Assembly: GCF_002266465.3 (NCBI RefSeq)
Contig: NZ_CP029427.2
Coordinates: 3,908,501-3,972,500 of the forward strand
Origin: Bradyrhizobium symbiodeficiens
Lineage (GTDB): Bacteria > Pseudomonadota > Alphaproteobacteria > Rhizobiales > Xanthobacteraceae
Reading direction: 5' to 3'
DNA length: 64,000 bases
Positions within the stretch are counted from its first letter, which is position 1. The number at the start of each line of letters is the position of its first letter. The notes below the pieces were generated by a model that ran no database searches, was not told where the DNA came from, and worked only from the letters and a program-made list of their open reading frames with translations. A program made the position numbers and the translations under genes. Of the stretch, positions 40,206 to 49,152 are shown piece after piece.

Positions 40206-40589
40206 TCAGTGCTTGATCTCCGACGGCAGCTTGCCGCCATTGGCGGCGAGCTTGGACATCACCTGCTTGTGCAGCCAGACGTTCATGCTGGCCGAGTCGT
40301 TCATGTCACCGGTGTAGCCGAGTTCCTTGGCAAGGTCCTTGCGCGCAGCGAGGCTGGAATCGATGTCGAGCGCCTTCATGAGGTCGACGATCGAGGTACG
40401 CCATTCCAGCTTCTCGCCCTTGTGCGCGGCCACCGCCTTGTCGACGATTGCCGCCACGTCGACCGCCGCCATGGGCGCGGCGCCCGGTGCCGGCGCGGCT
40501 CCAGCGGGCGCCGCTGCGCCACCGGCGGGCGCGGCGGAAGCCGGCTGGCTGCCAAAGATCGCGCTCATGATTTTCCCGAAAATACTCAT
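40206..40589 (-). CDS. DUF3597 domain protein
   Basis: The 127-residue product begins MSIFGKIMSAIFGSQPASA, then an Ala/Pro/Gly-rich linker and a conserved C-terminal helical domain (VDVAAIVDKAVAAHKGEKLEWRTSIVDLMKALDIDSSLAARKDLAKELGYTG). These are the hallmarks of DUF3597. No catalytic residues are known for the family. ATG 40589 is chosen over 40634, since the family starts MSIFGKI. The gene is separate from its neighbours. Confidence 0.85.
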   Translation of the reverse strand: MSIFGKIMSAIFGSQPASAAPAGGAAAPAGAAPAPGAAPMAAVDVAAIVDKAVAAHKGEKLEWRTSIVDLMKALDIDSSLAARKDLAKELGYTGDMNDSASMNVWLHKQVMSKLAANGGKLPSEIKH

Positions 40590-40924
40590 ATCTGCTCCCC
40601 GAAAAGGATCCGTTGGAAGGGCCTTGAGTGGCACTTATAGACGAAGTTCCTGCGTTGCGCCCGCGCGTTCTGCGAACCATCAACCAGCATCAGCTTATCT
40701 GCGGCGAAATGACGGCCGAATGACATCGTCGAGGTTGCGATGCGGCATCGAATCTCACCCAAGCGTGAGGGACATGACTCGGAAATCAGCGTACGCTTCG
40801 ACTTCAGCTCGCGATGCCTTCCGGAATTCGCGTCTGGCCGGGATCGCGGGACTTCAGAGAATGGCGGCCGCTCGCGCCGTTTGCCGGCGCCGGAGTCGGC
40901 CGCTCGGCAAGGGAGCTAGCGACC

Positions 40925-41833
40925 ATGGCCACACTCTACCAGGGCAATGTCCCCACGATCGTCCAGACAACGGATGCGTCTGGACCGGTGATCCGAACCA
41001 TCCAGCTGTCCGACCTGCAGGATGCGCTCAGGCGCGGCTGGGAAGATTTCAAGGCCGTGCCGAGCCACGCCATCATCCTCTGCGTGATCTATCCGGTGCT
41101 CGGCCTCGTGCTCGCCCGCATGGTCATGGGCTATTCGGTGCTGCCGCTGCTGTTTCCGCTCGCCGCCGGCTTCGCGCTGATCGGCCCCTTCGCAGCGCTC
41201 GGTCTCTACGAGCTCTCCAGCCGGCGTGAACGCTATGAGGAAGCCAGCGCCTGGAATGCGATGGAGGTACTGCGCTCGCCTTCGTTCGGGGCGATGCTCG
41301 GCCTCGGCGCACTGCTGCTCGCTCTGTTCGTGACCTGGGTTGCGACCGCGCAGGCGATCTATGTCGCGGCGTTCGGCTATGAGGGCGTCACCGGGATCTC
41401 GGACTTCACGACGCGCGTGCTGACGACGCAGCAGGGCTGGTGGCTGATCGTGGTCGGCTGCGGCGCCGGCTTCCTGTTCGCGCTCGCCGCGCTCTGCATC
41501 AGCGCCGTGTCGTTCCCGTTGATGCTGGACCGCCATGCCGGCGCGTTCGAGGCGATGAGCACCTCGCTGCGCGTGATCGCGAGGAACCCGGTGCCGATGG
41601 CCGCCTGGGGCGTGATCGTGGCAGTGCTGCTCGCGCTCGGCACGATCCCGGCCTTCCTCGGCCTTGCCGTGGTGATCCCCCTGCTCGGCCATGCCACCTG
41701 GCATCTCTACCGCAAGGTGATCGTCTCGGAGCCCGGTGCACGTCCGGCGCCGCCCCCGCCGCATCGTCCGCGCAAGCCGGCGGCCGACTTCCCGGCCAAC
41801 CTCTTCCCCTGGCGTAACAAGAGCGACGCCTGA
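40925..41833 (+). CDS. DUF2189 integral membrane protein
   Basis: The 302-residue protein carries about six membrane helices after a soluble N-terminus (IRTIQLSDLQDALRRGWEDFKAVPSHAIILCVIYPVLG). Other landmarks are ALIGPFAALGLYELSRRRE-like GLYELSSRRERYEE and SAVSFPLMLDRHAGAFEAMSTSLRVIARNP. This is the DUF2189 pattern. A Pro-rich C-terminal tail (RPAPPPPHRPRK) probably faces the cytoplasm. Function unknown; the relatives are inner-membrane proteins of alphaproteobacteria. Confidence 0.85.
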   Translation: MATLYQGNVPTIVQTTDASGPVIRTIQLSDLQDALRRGWEDFKAVPSHAIILCVIYPVLGLVLARMVMGYSVLPLLFPLAAGFALIGPFAALGLYELSSRRERYEEASAWNAMEVLRSPSFGAMLGLGALLLALFVTWVATAQAIYVAAFGYEGVTGISDFTTRVLTTQQGWWLIVVGCGAGFLFALAALCISAVSFPLMLDRHAGAFEAMSTSLRVIARNPVPMAAWGVIVAVLLALGTIPAFLGLAVVIPLLGHATWHLYRKVIVSEPGARPAPPPPHRPRKPAADFPANLFPWRNKSDA

Positions 41834-41948
41834 CGATCTCGTGACATGCGATCCTGCCCATGCTTCGGCAGGATCGCACGCCTTGCTTTGGCCGCGGTTC
41901 CGACCGAGATTGCGCGCGCCGACCATCTCACGGAATTCATTACCTCGA

Positions 41949-42773
41949 ATGACCTCGACGATTTCTCGTCTCGCTCTCGCAGCTTTCGCCCTTTCCGCGT
42001 CCATCCTGTCCGCCCAGCCGGCGTTCGCCGCGGTTGCCTGCGGCTCGGGCAATTTCGATGCCTGGCTTGCGGAGTTCAAAACCGACGCTGCGGCCAAGGG
42101 CATCTCACAACAGGCCATCGCATCGGGGCTCACCGGCGTGACGCTCGATCAGAGCGTGCTCAACCGCGACCGCTCGCAAAAGGTCTTCAGCCAGACCTTC
42201 GAGGAATTTTCCGGCCGCATGGTGCCACCACGCCTGGAGCGCGGCTCCAACAGGATGAAGCAATACGGCTCCGTGCTGTCGCGCATCGAACAGGCCTACG
42301 GCGTTCCCGGCGAGGTCCTGGTCGCGATCTGGGGCCTGGAGACCGATTTCGGCGTCAACACTGGTAAATTCGCCACGATCCGCTCGCTCGCAACACTGGC
42401 CTATGACTGCCGGCGCGCCGAGCAGTTTCGCGCCGAACTGCTGGATGCGCTGCGCATCGTCCAGCGCGGCGATCTCGCGCCGGCCGAGATGAAGGGCGCC
42501 TGGGCCGGCGAACTCGGCCAGACCCAGTTCATGCCGTCGTCCTGGATGAAATACGCCGTCGATTTCGACGGCAACGGCAAGCGCGACCTCTTGCACAACG
42601 CGCCCGACGTGCTCGCCTCCACGGCCAATTATCTCGCCGGCTATGGCTGGCAGAAGGGCAAGGATTGGCAGCCCGGCAGTCCGAATTTCGAGGTGCTGAA
42701 GCAGTGGAACAAGAGCGAGGTCTATTCCAAGACCGTCGCCTATTTCGCCACCCAGCTGGCGCGCGCCCCTTAA
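41949..42773 (+). CDS. Lytic murein transglycosylase (MltB-like), exported
   Basis: From ATG 41949 the product is 274 residues with a signal peptide (LALAAFALSASILSAQPAFA). The transglycosylase domain includes VLVAIWGLETDFGVNTG with catalytic Glu131, then GAWAGELGQTQFMPSSW and GWQKGKDW. It cleaves the MurNAc-GlcNAc bond with formation of the 1,6-anhydro product. It lacks the lipobox of E. coli MltB, so it is soluble in the periplasm. A terminator follows shared with the convergent gene. Confidence 0.88.
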   Translation: MTSTISRLALAAFALSASILSAQPAFAAVACGSGNFDAWLAEFKTDAAAKGISQQAIASGLTGVTLDQSVLNRDRSQKVFSQTFEEFSGRMVPPRLERGSNRMKQYGSVLSRIEQAYGVPGEVLVAIWGLETDFGVNTGKFATIRSLATLAYDCRRAEQFRAELLDALRIVQRGDLAPAEMKGAWAGELGQTQFMPSSWMKYAVDFDGNGKRDLLHNAPDVLASTANYLAGYGWQKGKDWQPGSPNFEVLKQWNKSEVYSKTVAYFATQLARAP

Positions 42774-42793
42774 AGGCCCATCAACAAAAGCGT

Positions 42794-42820
42794 AGGGCCG
42801 ATCGCCTGGCGACCGGCCCT
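42794..42820. terminator. Terminator-like hairpin between convergent genes
   Basis: AGGGCCG (42794-42800) pairs with CGGCCCT (42814-42820), with an inner TCGC/GCGA extension. CTCTCT follows on the plus strand and CGCTTTTG on the minus strand. Confidence 0.6.
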
Positions 42821-42843
42821 CTCTCGTGCGTTTGCCTACCCGT

Positions 42844-43107
42844 TTACTTGCCCATCGTGGCGTGCATCGCCTTGTTCAGGTGCGTGCCGCACGCACCCAT
42901 TTTGCCGTTGAGCATCGAATCCTGCGCGGAAGCGATCTCCTTCTGCGCGACGAGCTTGCCGTCACCGTCGGCCATGTTCTCGATCGCGGTCTCCGTCTTC
43001 TCCAGATTGGCCGAGCTGCAACCGCCCGCGGCATGCTTGGCGGCCTGGGCCGGCGCGACGACGAACGCGACGGCGGCAATTGCGATAACCCCGAGTAACT
43101 TCGTCAT
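42844..43107 (-). CDS. Small exported protein, function unknown
   Basis: The 87-residue product has a signal peptide (MTKLLGVIAIAAVAFVVAPAQA). The mature helical part (KTETAIENMADGDGKLVAQKEIASAQDSMLNGKMGACGTHLNKAMHATMGK) has two cysteines. It looks like a small alpha-helical periplasmic protein. I recall similar sequences in Bradyrhizobium but no function. AAGGAAAGTAACG on the minus strand precedes ATG 43107 as ribosome binding site. Confidence 0.65.
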   Translation of the reverse strand: MTKLLGVIAIAAVAFVVAPAQAAKHAAGGCSSANLEKTETAIENMADGDGKLVAQKEIASAQDSMLNGKMGACGTHLNKAMHATMGK

Positions 43108-43774
43108 GACGTTACTTTCCTTCTCTTGTTCTTGGGCAGGCCCAGCGACATTGCCGGATTCTGCAAAATGACCTTCTCCGGGCGCGGCAACTTGTCGCAA
43201 TAAATTCCCCGCGAGAATTGCGTGATGTTGCGCGCTACGCAGAGCCGCATGCGAAACTTCTGGTTTTCATTACATCCTGGTAATCATCGCCACACGCTTC
43301 GCGTGCGCGCGCGTGGCACTGCGCGCGAGGGAACAGCCCCGCCGCATTCCGCCGGCCACATTTGGACCGGGGAAGCCAACGGCGTCCCTTCCCCAGTCAT
43401 GCAGACCATCAAACAGTGAATTTATGTTCACAATGGGAATCTTCTCACCATGCGAATCACGCATGACCGACTTGGGTGTACAAGCTAAGTGAGTGACTTG
43501 CCGACGACCCACACGCAACTTATTTCGGCTTTGACCGCGATCAATCGCCTGTATTTAAGCCATTGCTTTCACGGGAATTTATCGGCAGATCCGCGTCATT
43601 CAGCCCAACCCTTAGGCGGCACTGGCAAGAGGTTAAGCGTTCCTTACTTGCGGTATGCGCCATGCGCTTAGCTGCATCGCAACATCGGAACTTTCGCACT
43701 GCACCACTCTCACGTATATTCATTTCAACGATGAGGCTCGGGCAAGAGCTGAATCGAACTACAGGAGACTACCA
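43108..43774. other. Long intergenic region before the DUF1127 gene
   Basis: Some 670 bases, AT-richer than the neighbours, with no credible gene. It contains a TTGA-N6-TCAA box at 43531-43544 (separate entry) and is probably the promoter region of the DUF1127 gene, possibly with a long untranslated leader or a small RNA. I could not identify a tRNA. Confidence 0.4.
43531..43544 (+). promoter_or_regulatory. FNR/FixK-type box
   Basis: TTGACCGCGATCAA has TTGA and TCAA arms six bases apart, the FNR/FixK2 consensus of rhizobia (TTGAT-N4-ATCAA). It lies about 230 bases before the DUF1127 start. It could place the gene under oxygen control if a promoter lies just downstream. Confidence 0.45.
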
Positions 43775-43927
43775 ATGCTGCTCTCGCTCATCCGCATGAT
43801 CCAGGCCTTCCGGGACTATCAGCGCAATGTTGCCGAACTGTCCCAGCTCAGCGATCGCGAACTGGCCGATATCGGCCTCGATCGCTCGGACATCCCGCGC
43901 GTTGCCGCCGGTCAGTATCAGGGCTGA
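43775..43927 (+). CDS. DUF1127 small protein
   Basis: The 50-residue product, starting MLLSLIRMIQAFRDYQRNVAELSQL, contains the DUF1127 core LSQLSDRELADIGLDRSDIPRVA. Such short proteins with an Arg-rich or aromatic helix are common in alphaproteobacteria and include RNA-binding regulators of phosphate or stress responses; that is family knowledge only. CAGGAG precedes ATG 43775 by eight bases. A weak hairpin at 43962-43980 follows. Confidence 0.8.
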   Translation: MLLSLIRMIQAFRDYQRNVAELSQLSDRELADIGLDRSDIPRVAAGQYQG

Positions 43928-43961
43928 TATCCTTCAACCCTTCACCGGAACGGACCGATAG

Positions 43962-43984
43962 CGCCCGCCTCGTGCGGGCGTTGT
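43962..43984 (+). terminator. Weak terminator-like hairpin
   Basis: CGCCCGC (43962-43968) and GCGGGCG (43974-43980) flank CTCGT, followed by TTGT. It lies between the DUF1127 gene and trmFO. Confidence 0.5.
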
Positions 43985-44054
43985 CGTATCTGGTGGCAGA
44001 AAACTCGATCTCGGCGATTCCACTCTCCGCCGAAAAGCGCTACCTGTCCGCCCC

Positions 44055-45482
44055 ATGACAGGATCCCATTCCAACAGCGTGCACGTGATTGGCGCCGGCC
44101 TTGCCGGCTCCGAGGCCGCCTGGCAGGTGGCCAAGGCCGGCGTGCCCGTAGTGTTGCACGAGATGCGGCCGAGCCGCATGACCGAAGCGCACCGCACCGA
44201 CGGGCTCGCCGAGCTCGTCTGCTCCAATTCGTTCCGCTCGGACGACGCCGCCAACAACGCCGTCGGCCTGCTGCATGCGGAGATGCGCCGGCTCGATTCG
44301 CTGATCATGCGCGCGGCCGACGCCAACCAGGTGCCCGCCGGCGGCGCGCTCGCCGTCGACCGTGACGGCTTCTCCGCGGCCGTCACCAAGGCGCTCAACG
44401 ACCATCCCCTGATCCAGATCGCCCGCGGCGAGATTGCAGGCCTGCCGCCGGCCGAGTGGAGCAACGTCATCGTTGCGACCGGCCCCCTCACCTCCGCGCC
44501 GCTGGCTGATGCCATCCGCGAACTGACCGACGAGAACGCGCTCGCCTTCTTCGACGCGATCGCGCCGATCGTGCACCGCGAATCCATCGACATGTCGGTG
44601 GCTTGGTTCCAGTCGCGCTACGACAAGGTCGGCCCCGGCGGCACCGGCGCGGACTACATCAACTGCCCGATGACCAAGGAGCAGTATGACGGCTTCGTCG
44701 CCGCGCTAATGTCGGGCGAGAAGACCGAATTCAAGGAGTGGGAGACCAACACGCCCTATTTCGACGGCTGCCTGCCGATCGAGGTAATGGCGGAGCGCGG
44801 CCCCGAGACCTTGCGCCACGGACCGATGAAGCCAGTCGGCCTCACCAATCCGCACGATCCTACGACCAAAGCCTACGCGATCGTGCAGCTGCGCCAGGAC
44901 AACAAGCTCGGCACGCTCTACAACATCGTCGGCTTCCAGACGAAATTGAAATACGGCGAGCAGCAGCGCATCTTCCGCACCATCCCCGGGCTGGAGAATG
45001 CAGAGTTCGCCCGTCTCGGCGGCCTGCATCGCAACACCTTCCTGAACTCGCCGAAGCTGCTCGACGGCCAGCTGCGCCTGCGTGCGCAGCCGCGGCTGCG
45101 CTTCGCCGGCCAGATGACGGGCTGCGAGGGCTATGTGGAATCGGCCAGCGTCGGCCTGATTGCCGGTCTCTATGCAGCAGCGGACGCGCGCGGCGAGACG
45201 CTTGTCGGCCCGCCGGGGACGACCGCGCTGGGATCGCTGCTCGGCCACATCACCGGCGGCCATATCGAGACCATCGAGCCCGGCACACGGTCGTTCCAAC
45301 CGATGAACATCAATTTCGGTCTATTCCCGCCGCTTGCGAGCGTGCCGACGAAGAAGCCCGACGGCACACGCTTGCGCGGCAACGAGAAGACGGTGGCCAA
45401 GAAACAGGCGATGAGCGCTCTCGCACTCGCCGATCTCGATCGCTGGATCGCCGATCATTTGCGCATGCCCGCAGCCGCGTGA
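44055..45482 (+). CDS. trmFO: Methylenetetrahydrofolate-tRNA-(uracil-5-)-methyltransferase
   Basis: The 475-residue flavoprotein methylates U54 of tRNA using methylene-THF. Seen are the FAD loop [17 protein letters not shown], the conserved [27 protein letters not shown] and [13 protein letters not shown], and the C-terminal [19 protein letters not shown] with the second conserved Cys. The ATG at 44055 gives a short SHSN leader before the FAD motif. The kinase-ANL gene follows after seven bases, so the two form one unit. Confidence 0.94.
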   Translation: MTGSHSNSVHVIGAGLAGSEAAWQVAKAGVPVVLHEMRPSRMTEAHRTDGLAELVCSNSFRSDDAANNAVGLLHAEMRRLDSLIMRAADANQVPAGGALAVDRDGFSAAVTKALNDHPLIQIARGEIAGLPPAEWSNVIVATGPLTSAPLADAIRELTDENALAFFDAIAPIVHRESIDMSVAWFQSRYDKVGPGGTGADYINCPMTKEQYDGFVAALMSGEKTEFKEWETNTPYFDGCLPIEVMAERGPETLRHGPMKPVGLTNPHDPTTKAYAIVQLRQDNKLGTLYNIVGFQTKLKYGEQQRIFRTIPGLENAEFARLGGLHRNTFLNSPKLLDGQLRLRAQPRLRFAGQMTGCEGYVESASVGLIAGLYAAADARGETLVGPPGTTALGSLLGHITGGHIETIEPGTRSFQPMNINFGLFPPLASVPTKKPDGTRLRGNEKTVAKKQAMSALALADLDRWIADHLRMPAAA

Positions 45483-45489
45483 GTTTGCA

Positions 45490-46584
45490 ATGAGCCTCCC
45501 CAAAGACGACGCCGCGACGCTCTCGGCGCGCTGGACCGAGGGCGTGCTGCTCAAGCGCGACGTGTTCTCGACCGTCGAGCGCGGGCGGTTCCGCGGCGAG
45601 AGCGGCGAGGTCGATGCCGTGCTGCGCCGGCTCGACGAGGTGCCGTGGTGGTCGTTCCCTCTGGCCCGCCATCTGTTCGCCCGCGAGAAGCACGCTCTGG
45701 CGCTCGCCAAGGGGCTGAATGTCGGACCTGAGCTGCTGTGGGCCGGACGCCGTGCGCTGGTGCGCGGCTTCGTTGACGGCGTCGCTTTGCATCTGGCAAA
45801 GCCGCATGGCGACCTCGCCTATTTCCGTTCGGCCAAGGCGGCGCTGCGTCGGCTGCGCCGCGCCGGTATCTGCCACAACGATCTTGCCAAGGAGCAGAAC
45901 TGGCTGGTCGGCCGCGACGGCCTCGCCTATGTCACCGACTTCCAGCTCGCCGCCTGCTTCAACCGGCACGGCCGGCTCTATCGCATCCTCGCCTACGAAG
46001 ACCTCAGGCATCTGCTCAAGCACAAGCGTTCCTACGCGCCCGAGGCGCTGACGCCGCGCGAGCGTAAGATCCTCGCCAAGAAGTCGTTTGCCGCGAGCCT
46101 GTGGCTCGCCACCGGCAAGAAAGTCTATCGTGCCATTACGCGCGGGCTGTTCAACTTCACCGACCGCGAGGGCGGCGGTCGCAGGCTGGTCAACGACGCA
46201 CCGGTGCTGACCGAGTTGATCCGGAAGAATCCGGCCGTGCGCGACACCGCCATCGTCGCTTTTGCCGACCGTCGCTCCGGCGTCGGGCTCTACGCTTTCG
46301 TCGAAGCCGATCAGGTCACGCTCGAAGGCCAGTTGCGGAACGACCTTTCAGCCGCCAAGGGGCCGAAACCGCCGGAGCACATCCAGGTGGTGCACGCGCT
46401 GCCACGCGACGCCAGCGGCAAGCCGCGCACCGAGATCCTGCAACTGGTTGCCATGAACCAGCTCGACCTGATCGAGCCGATGATCAAGAACGACCAGGAT
46501 CGCGCGTTCCTCAAGGACATTCTGGAACAACGGAAAAACCTGCGCGACCGCTTCAATTTCGAGGCGGATTTGCCGACGAGCTGA
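45490..46584 (+). CDS. Protein-kinase-like domain fused to ANL C-terminal domain
   Basis: The 364-residue protein has two parts. Residues 1-200 resemble a small RIO/Bud32-like kinase: GICHNDLAKEQNWLV holds the HxD loop (His129, Asp131, Asn137) and YVTDFQ with Asp150 replaces DFG. Residues about 215-326 match the C-terminal mobile domain of AMP-forming acyl-CoA ligases: NDAPVLTELIRKNPAVRDTAIVAFADRRSGVGLYAFV, then VHALPRDASGKPRTEILQLV with A10-like Lys311. The catalytic N-terminal half of a ligase is missing. It is co-transcribed with trmFO. The substrate is unknown. Confidence 0.75.
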   Translation: MSLPKDDAATLSARWTEGVLLKRDVFSTVERGRFRGESGEVDAVLRRLDEVPWWSFPLARHLFAREKHALALAKGLNVGPELLWAGRRALVRGFVDGVALHLAKPHGDLAYFRSAKAALRRLRRAGICHNDLAKEQNWLVGRDGLAYVTDFQLAACFNRHGRLYRILAYEDLRHLLKHKRSYAPEALTPRERKILAKKSFAASLWLATGKKVYRAITRGLFNFTDREGGGRRLVNDAPVLTELIRKNPAVRDTAIVAFADRRSGVGLYAFVEADQVTLEGQLRNDLSAAKGPKPPEHIQVVHALPRDASGKPRTEILQLVAMNQLDLIEPMIKNDQDRAFLKDILEQRKNLRDRFNFEADLPTS

Positions 46585-46657
46585 CGGGCCGGATCGCGCC
46601 TTGAAGCGTCCACATTGGCGATAGAGAAGCGGTCGGAGAATTGGGGGCGGTGGAGTC

Positions 46658-47233
46658 ATGCGCAGGCAGTGGACAATGACGCGTGGTGGGATTGGCGCAA
46701 TGATCGCCGGCCTTCTGCTGCTGAACGCCACAGCCGCAATGGCGGACTCGCCGGCCGAGCTGATCTCGGGCTTCCGCCTCAAGCACGGCGAAGTCCGCGT
46801 CGTCCGCGATTCGACCCTCGATCGCATCGCCATGGACCAGGCCCGCGCGATGGCGGCAAAGGACGACCTCAGCCACGACGCGCTCGGCCCTTTCAACCGC
46901 CGCGTCGCACCGGCTGGCGCGGGCCGGGCCGCCGAGAACATCGCCTACGGCTACGATAATTTCGAGAAGACGCTGGGCCAGTGGATCGACTCGTCCGGTC
47001 ACCGCAAGAACCTGTTGCTGCACAACGCCTCCCGCGTCGGCATCGCAAGTGCGAAAAATGCGAGCGGCAAACGTACCTATTGGGCGATGGTGATCGCCGG
47101 CGATTACGAGCCGAAAGGCAAGGGCAAGAAAAAGGACAAGGAGCCGCTGGTTGCCGTAAAACGCGAGGCTGCGCCCGCAAGCAAACCGAAGTCCAGCAAC
47201 TGCCACGTCAAGCTGCTCGGCCTCTGCATTTGA
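46658..47233 (+). CDS. Exported CAP-domain (SCP/PR-1) protein
   Basis: The 191-residue product has a signal peptide (GAMIAGLLLLNATAAMA). The CAP domain runs from about residue 35 to 150: ISGFRLKHGEVRVVRDSTLDRIAMDQARAMAAKDDLSH, then RAAENIAYGYDNFEKTLGQWIDSSGHRKNLLLHNASRVGIA. The tail is Lys-rich (KGKGKKKDKEP) and ends in a Cys pair. Bacterial CAP proteins are secreted, of unclear activity. The gene lies 73 bases after the kinase-ANL gene. Confidence 0.88.
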   Translation: MRRQWTMTRGGIGAMIAGLLLLNATAAMADSPAELISGFRLKHGEVRVVRDSTLDRIAMDQARAMAAKDDLSHDALGPFNRRVAPAGAGRAAENIAYGYDNFEKTLGQWIDSSGHRKNLLLHNASRVGIASAKNASGKRTYWAMVIAGDYEPKGKGKKKDKEPLVAVKREAAPASKPKSSNCHVKLLGLCI

Positions 47234-47324
47234 GATCCTGCCAGCCTCCGCGGCCTTACGTCTTGCTCGGCCCCTTCGGCGCATCTAATTCAAGCATCAG
47301 GGATCGCGAGAAGTGGAGGAGTTG

Positions 47325-48503
47325 GTGATCGACATCGACCAAATTCGGTCCGACACGCCGGCCGCCAGCCGGCTCGCCTACCTCCACAACGCAGGCGCGG
47401 CTCTGATGCCGACCTCCGTTGTCGAGGCGATGAAGCAGCATATCGATCTGGAAAGCCAGATCGGAGGCTATGCCGCCGCCGATCGCGAGGCCGACCGGCT
47501 CCAAGCGGTCTACGGCTCGGTGGCGCGTCTGCTCAATGCCGCGCCCGACGAGATCGCGCTGGTGGAAAACGCGACGGTCGCGTGGCAGATGGCGTTCTAC
47601 GCGCTTCCGTTTCGCAAGGGCGACCGCATTCTAACCGCCGAGGCGGAATACGCGGCCAACTATGTCGCCTTTCTTCAGGTCGCCAAGAGGACAGGCGCGA
47701 CGATCGACGTCGTGCCGAGCGATGCCACAGGCGAGCTCGACATCCACGCGCTCGAACGCATGATCGATGCGCGCGTCAAGCTGATCGCGATCACCTGGGT
47801 CCCGACCAATGGCGGGCTGACAAATCCGGCGGCAGCGGTCGGCAAGATCGCGCGGGCGCACGGCATTCCCTATCTGCTCGACGCCTGCCAGGCGGTCGGC
47901 CAGATGGCGGTCGATGTCGAAGCCCTCGGCTGTGACATGCTGTCGGCCACGGGTCGCAAATTCCTGCGCGGCCCCCGCGGCACCGGATTTCTCTACGTTC
48001 GCCGCGCGACGCTGCAACGGCTCGAGCCGCCGATGATCGATCACTTTGCGGCGCCCTGGGTCTCACGCGATGAATATCGGCTTCGCGACGACGCCCGCCG
48101 CTTCGAGACCTGGGAAAACAATTACGCGGCAAGGCTCGGGCTCGGCGCTGCCGTCGATTACGCCTTGAAGATCGGCATCGCCCCGATCGAACAACGCTGC
48201 CGCATGCTTGCCGGCCGTCTTCGCAGCGGCCTCGCGGCCCTCGCCGGCATCACCATTCGCGACCTCGGACGTGCGCCGGGTGCCATCGTCAGCTTCACCC
48301 TGGACGGGCACGAGGCGGACGCAGTTGTCGCCAGTGCCGCGGCAGCCGGCATCACCATTGGCGCTTCAGATCCGTCGAGCACGCGCATCGATGCCGAACT
48401 TCGCTCATTGCCGCATGTCGTGCGGGCGTCACCGCATTATTACAATACGGAAGCCGAGATCGATCGACTGATCGCTCATGTTGCGAATTTGACGCCGCGA
48501 TAA
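47325..48503 (+). CDS. Class V aminotransferase (cysteine desulfurase/epimerase-like)
   Basis: The protein of about 392 residues folds as a type I PLP enzyme. Visible are AYLHNAGAALMP, VENATVAWQMAFYAL, ITWVPTNGGLTNPAAAVG, YLLDACQAVGQMAVDV and the PLP lysine in LSATGRKFLRGPRGTGFLYVR. The product is nearest to isopenicillin-epimerase or desulfurase-like members, so racemase or C-S lyase activity is possible. GTG 47325 with GGAGG five bases before it is the likely start; GTG 47313 is the alternative. Confidence 0.85.
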   Translation: MIDIDQIRSDTPAASRLAYLHNAGAALMPTSVVEAMKQHIDLESQIGGYAAADREADRLQAVYGSVARLLNAAPDEIALVENATVAWQMAFYALPFRKGDRILTAEAEYAANYVAFLQVAKRTGATIDVVPSDATGELDIHALERMIDARVKLIAITWVPTNGGLTNPAAAVGKIARAHGIPYLLDACQAVGQMAVDVEALGCDMLSATGRKFLRGPRGTGFLYVRRATLQRLEPPMIDHFAAPWVSRDEYRLRDDARRFETWENNYAARLGLGAAVDYALKIGIAPIEQRCRMLAGRLRSGLAALAGITIRDLGRAPGAIVSFTLDGHEADAVVASAAAAGITIGASDPSSTRIDAELRSLPHVVRASPHYYNTEAEIDRLIAHVANLTPR

Positions 48504-48562
48504 ACCGAAATAGGTTTGGGCGCTCGGATCGACTCCAAACTGCCGTCGCCATGGCGCCGATC

Positions 48563-49024
48563 TCACGCTCTCGTTGTCAGAGCGGATAGTTGATCAGTGT
48601 CGAAACGTGCCCGCAACTCGCTGATTGCTTTCGCGTCTGGCGTTCCGCTCGCGGTCAGCTTGGCCAACTCCTCGAAGTAATGTTCGTGCCCCGGCGGTGA
48701 CACGGTCATCAAAACGCGCGCGGGCTCCTCACTGACATTGGTGATGTTGTGGGGCAACCCCGGCGGAATAAAAAGATAGGTCCCGGGCCGGGCCCGGACG
48801 ACCTCGTCGCCGACGTGCCATTCGCATTCGCCTTCGAGCATATAGAAGGTTTCCTCCTGCACCCGATGAACGTGACGGCCCGTGGCAAACCCCGGCGGGA
48901 TCGTCCAGTCGAACATGCTGGTGTGCTGAGTGTCCTCCCCGGTCACCAGGAAGGTCATGGGATGGCCGCGCAGCGTGATGCCCCTGTTCTCGCCGGGCCT
49001 GCGGATGACTGGTTTCGCGTTCAT
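48563..49024 (-). CDS. Cupin-domain protein
   Basis: The 153-residue protein contains one cupin barrel: RHVHRVQEETFYMLEGECEWHVGDEVVRARPGTYLFIPPGLPHNITNVS carries the His-x-His...Glu and distal His metal ligands. The C-terminus has a helix (GHEHYFEELAKLTASG). Single-domain cupins of this type bind a metal and act as dioxygenases, isomerases or binding proteins; substrate unknown. ATG 49024 is chosen; upstream reading lacks similarity. It is divergent from the winged-helix gene. Confidence 0.85.
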   Translation of the reverse strand: MNAKPVIRRPGENRGITLRGHPMTFLVTGEDTQHTSMFDWTIPPGFATGRHVHRVQEETFYMLEGECEWHVGDEVVRARPGTYLFIPPGLPHNITNVSEEPARVLMTVSPPGHEHYFEELAKLTASGTPDAKAISELRARFDTDQLSALTTRA

Positions 49025-49152
49025 AGGGACCTTCCATGGCTCGTTGCAGCTTCGCGTGAATGGCGAACCATGGTGCTGCGACGGTCTCGGAAAGTCCCAA
49101 AACCATTCGGAAAACATTGCAAAGGACCTGCAAAATATGTCCTTCTTCGGTA

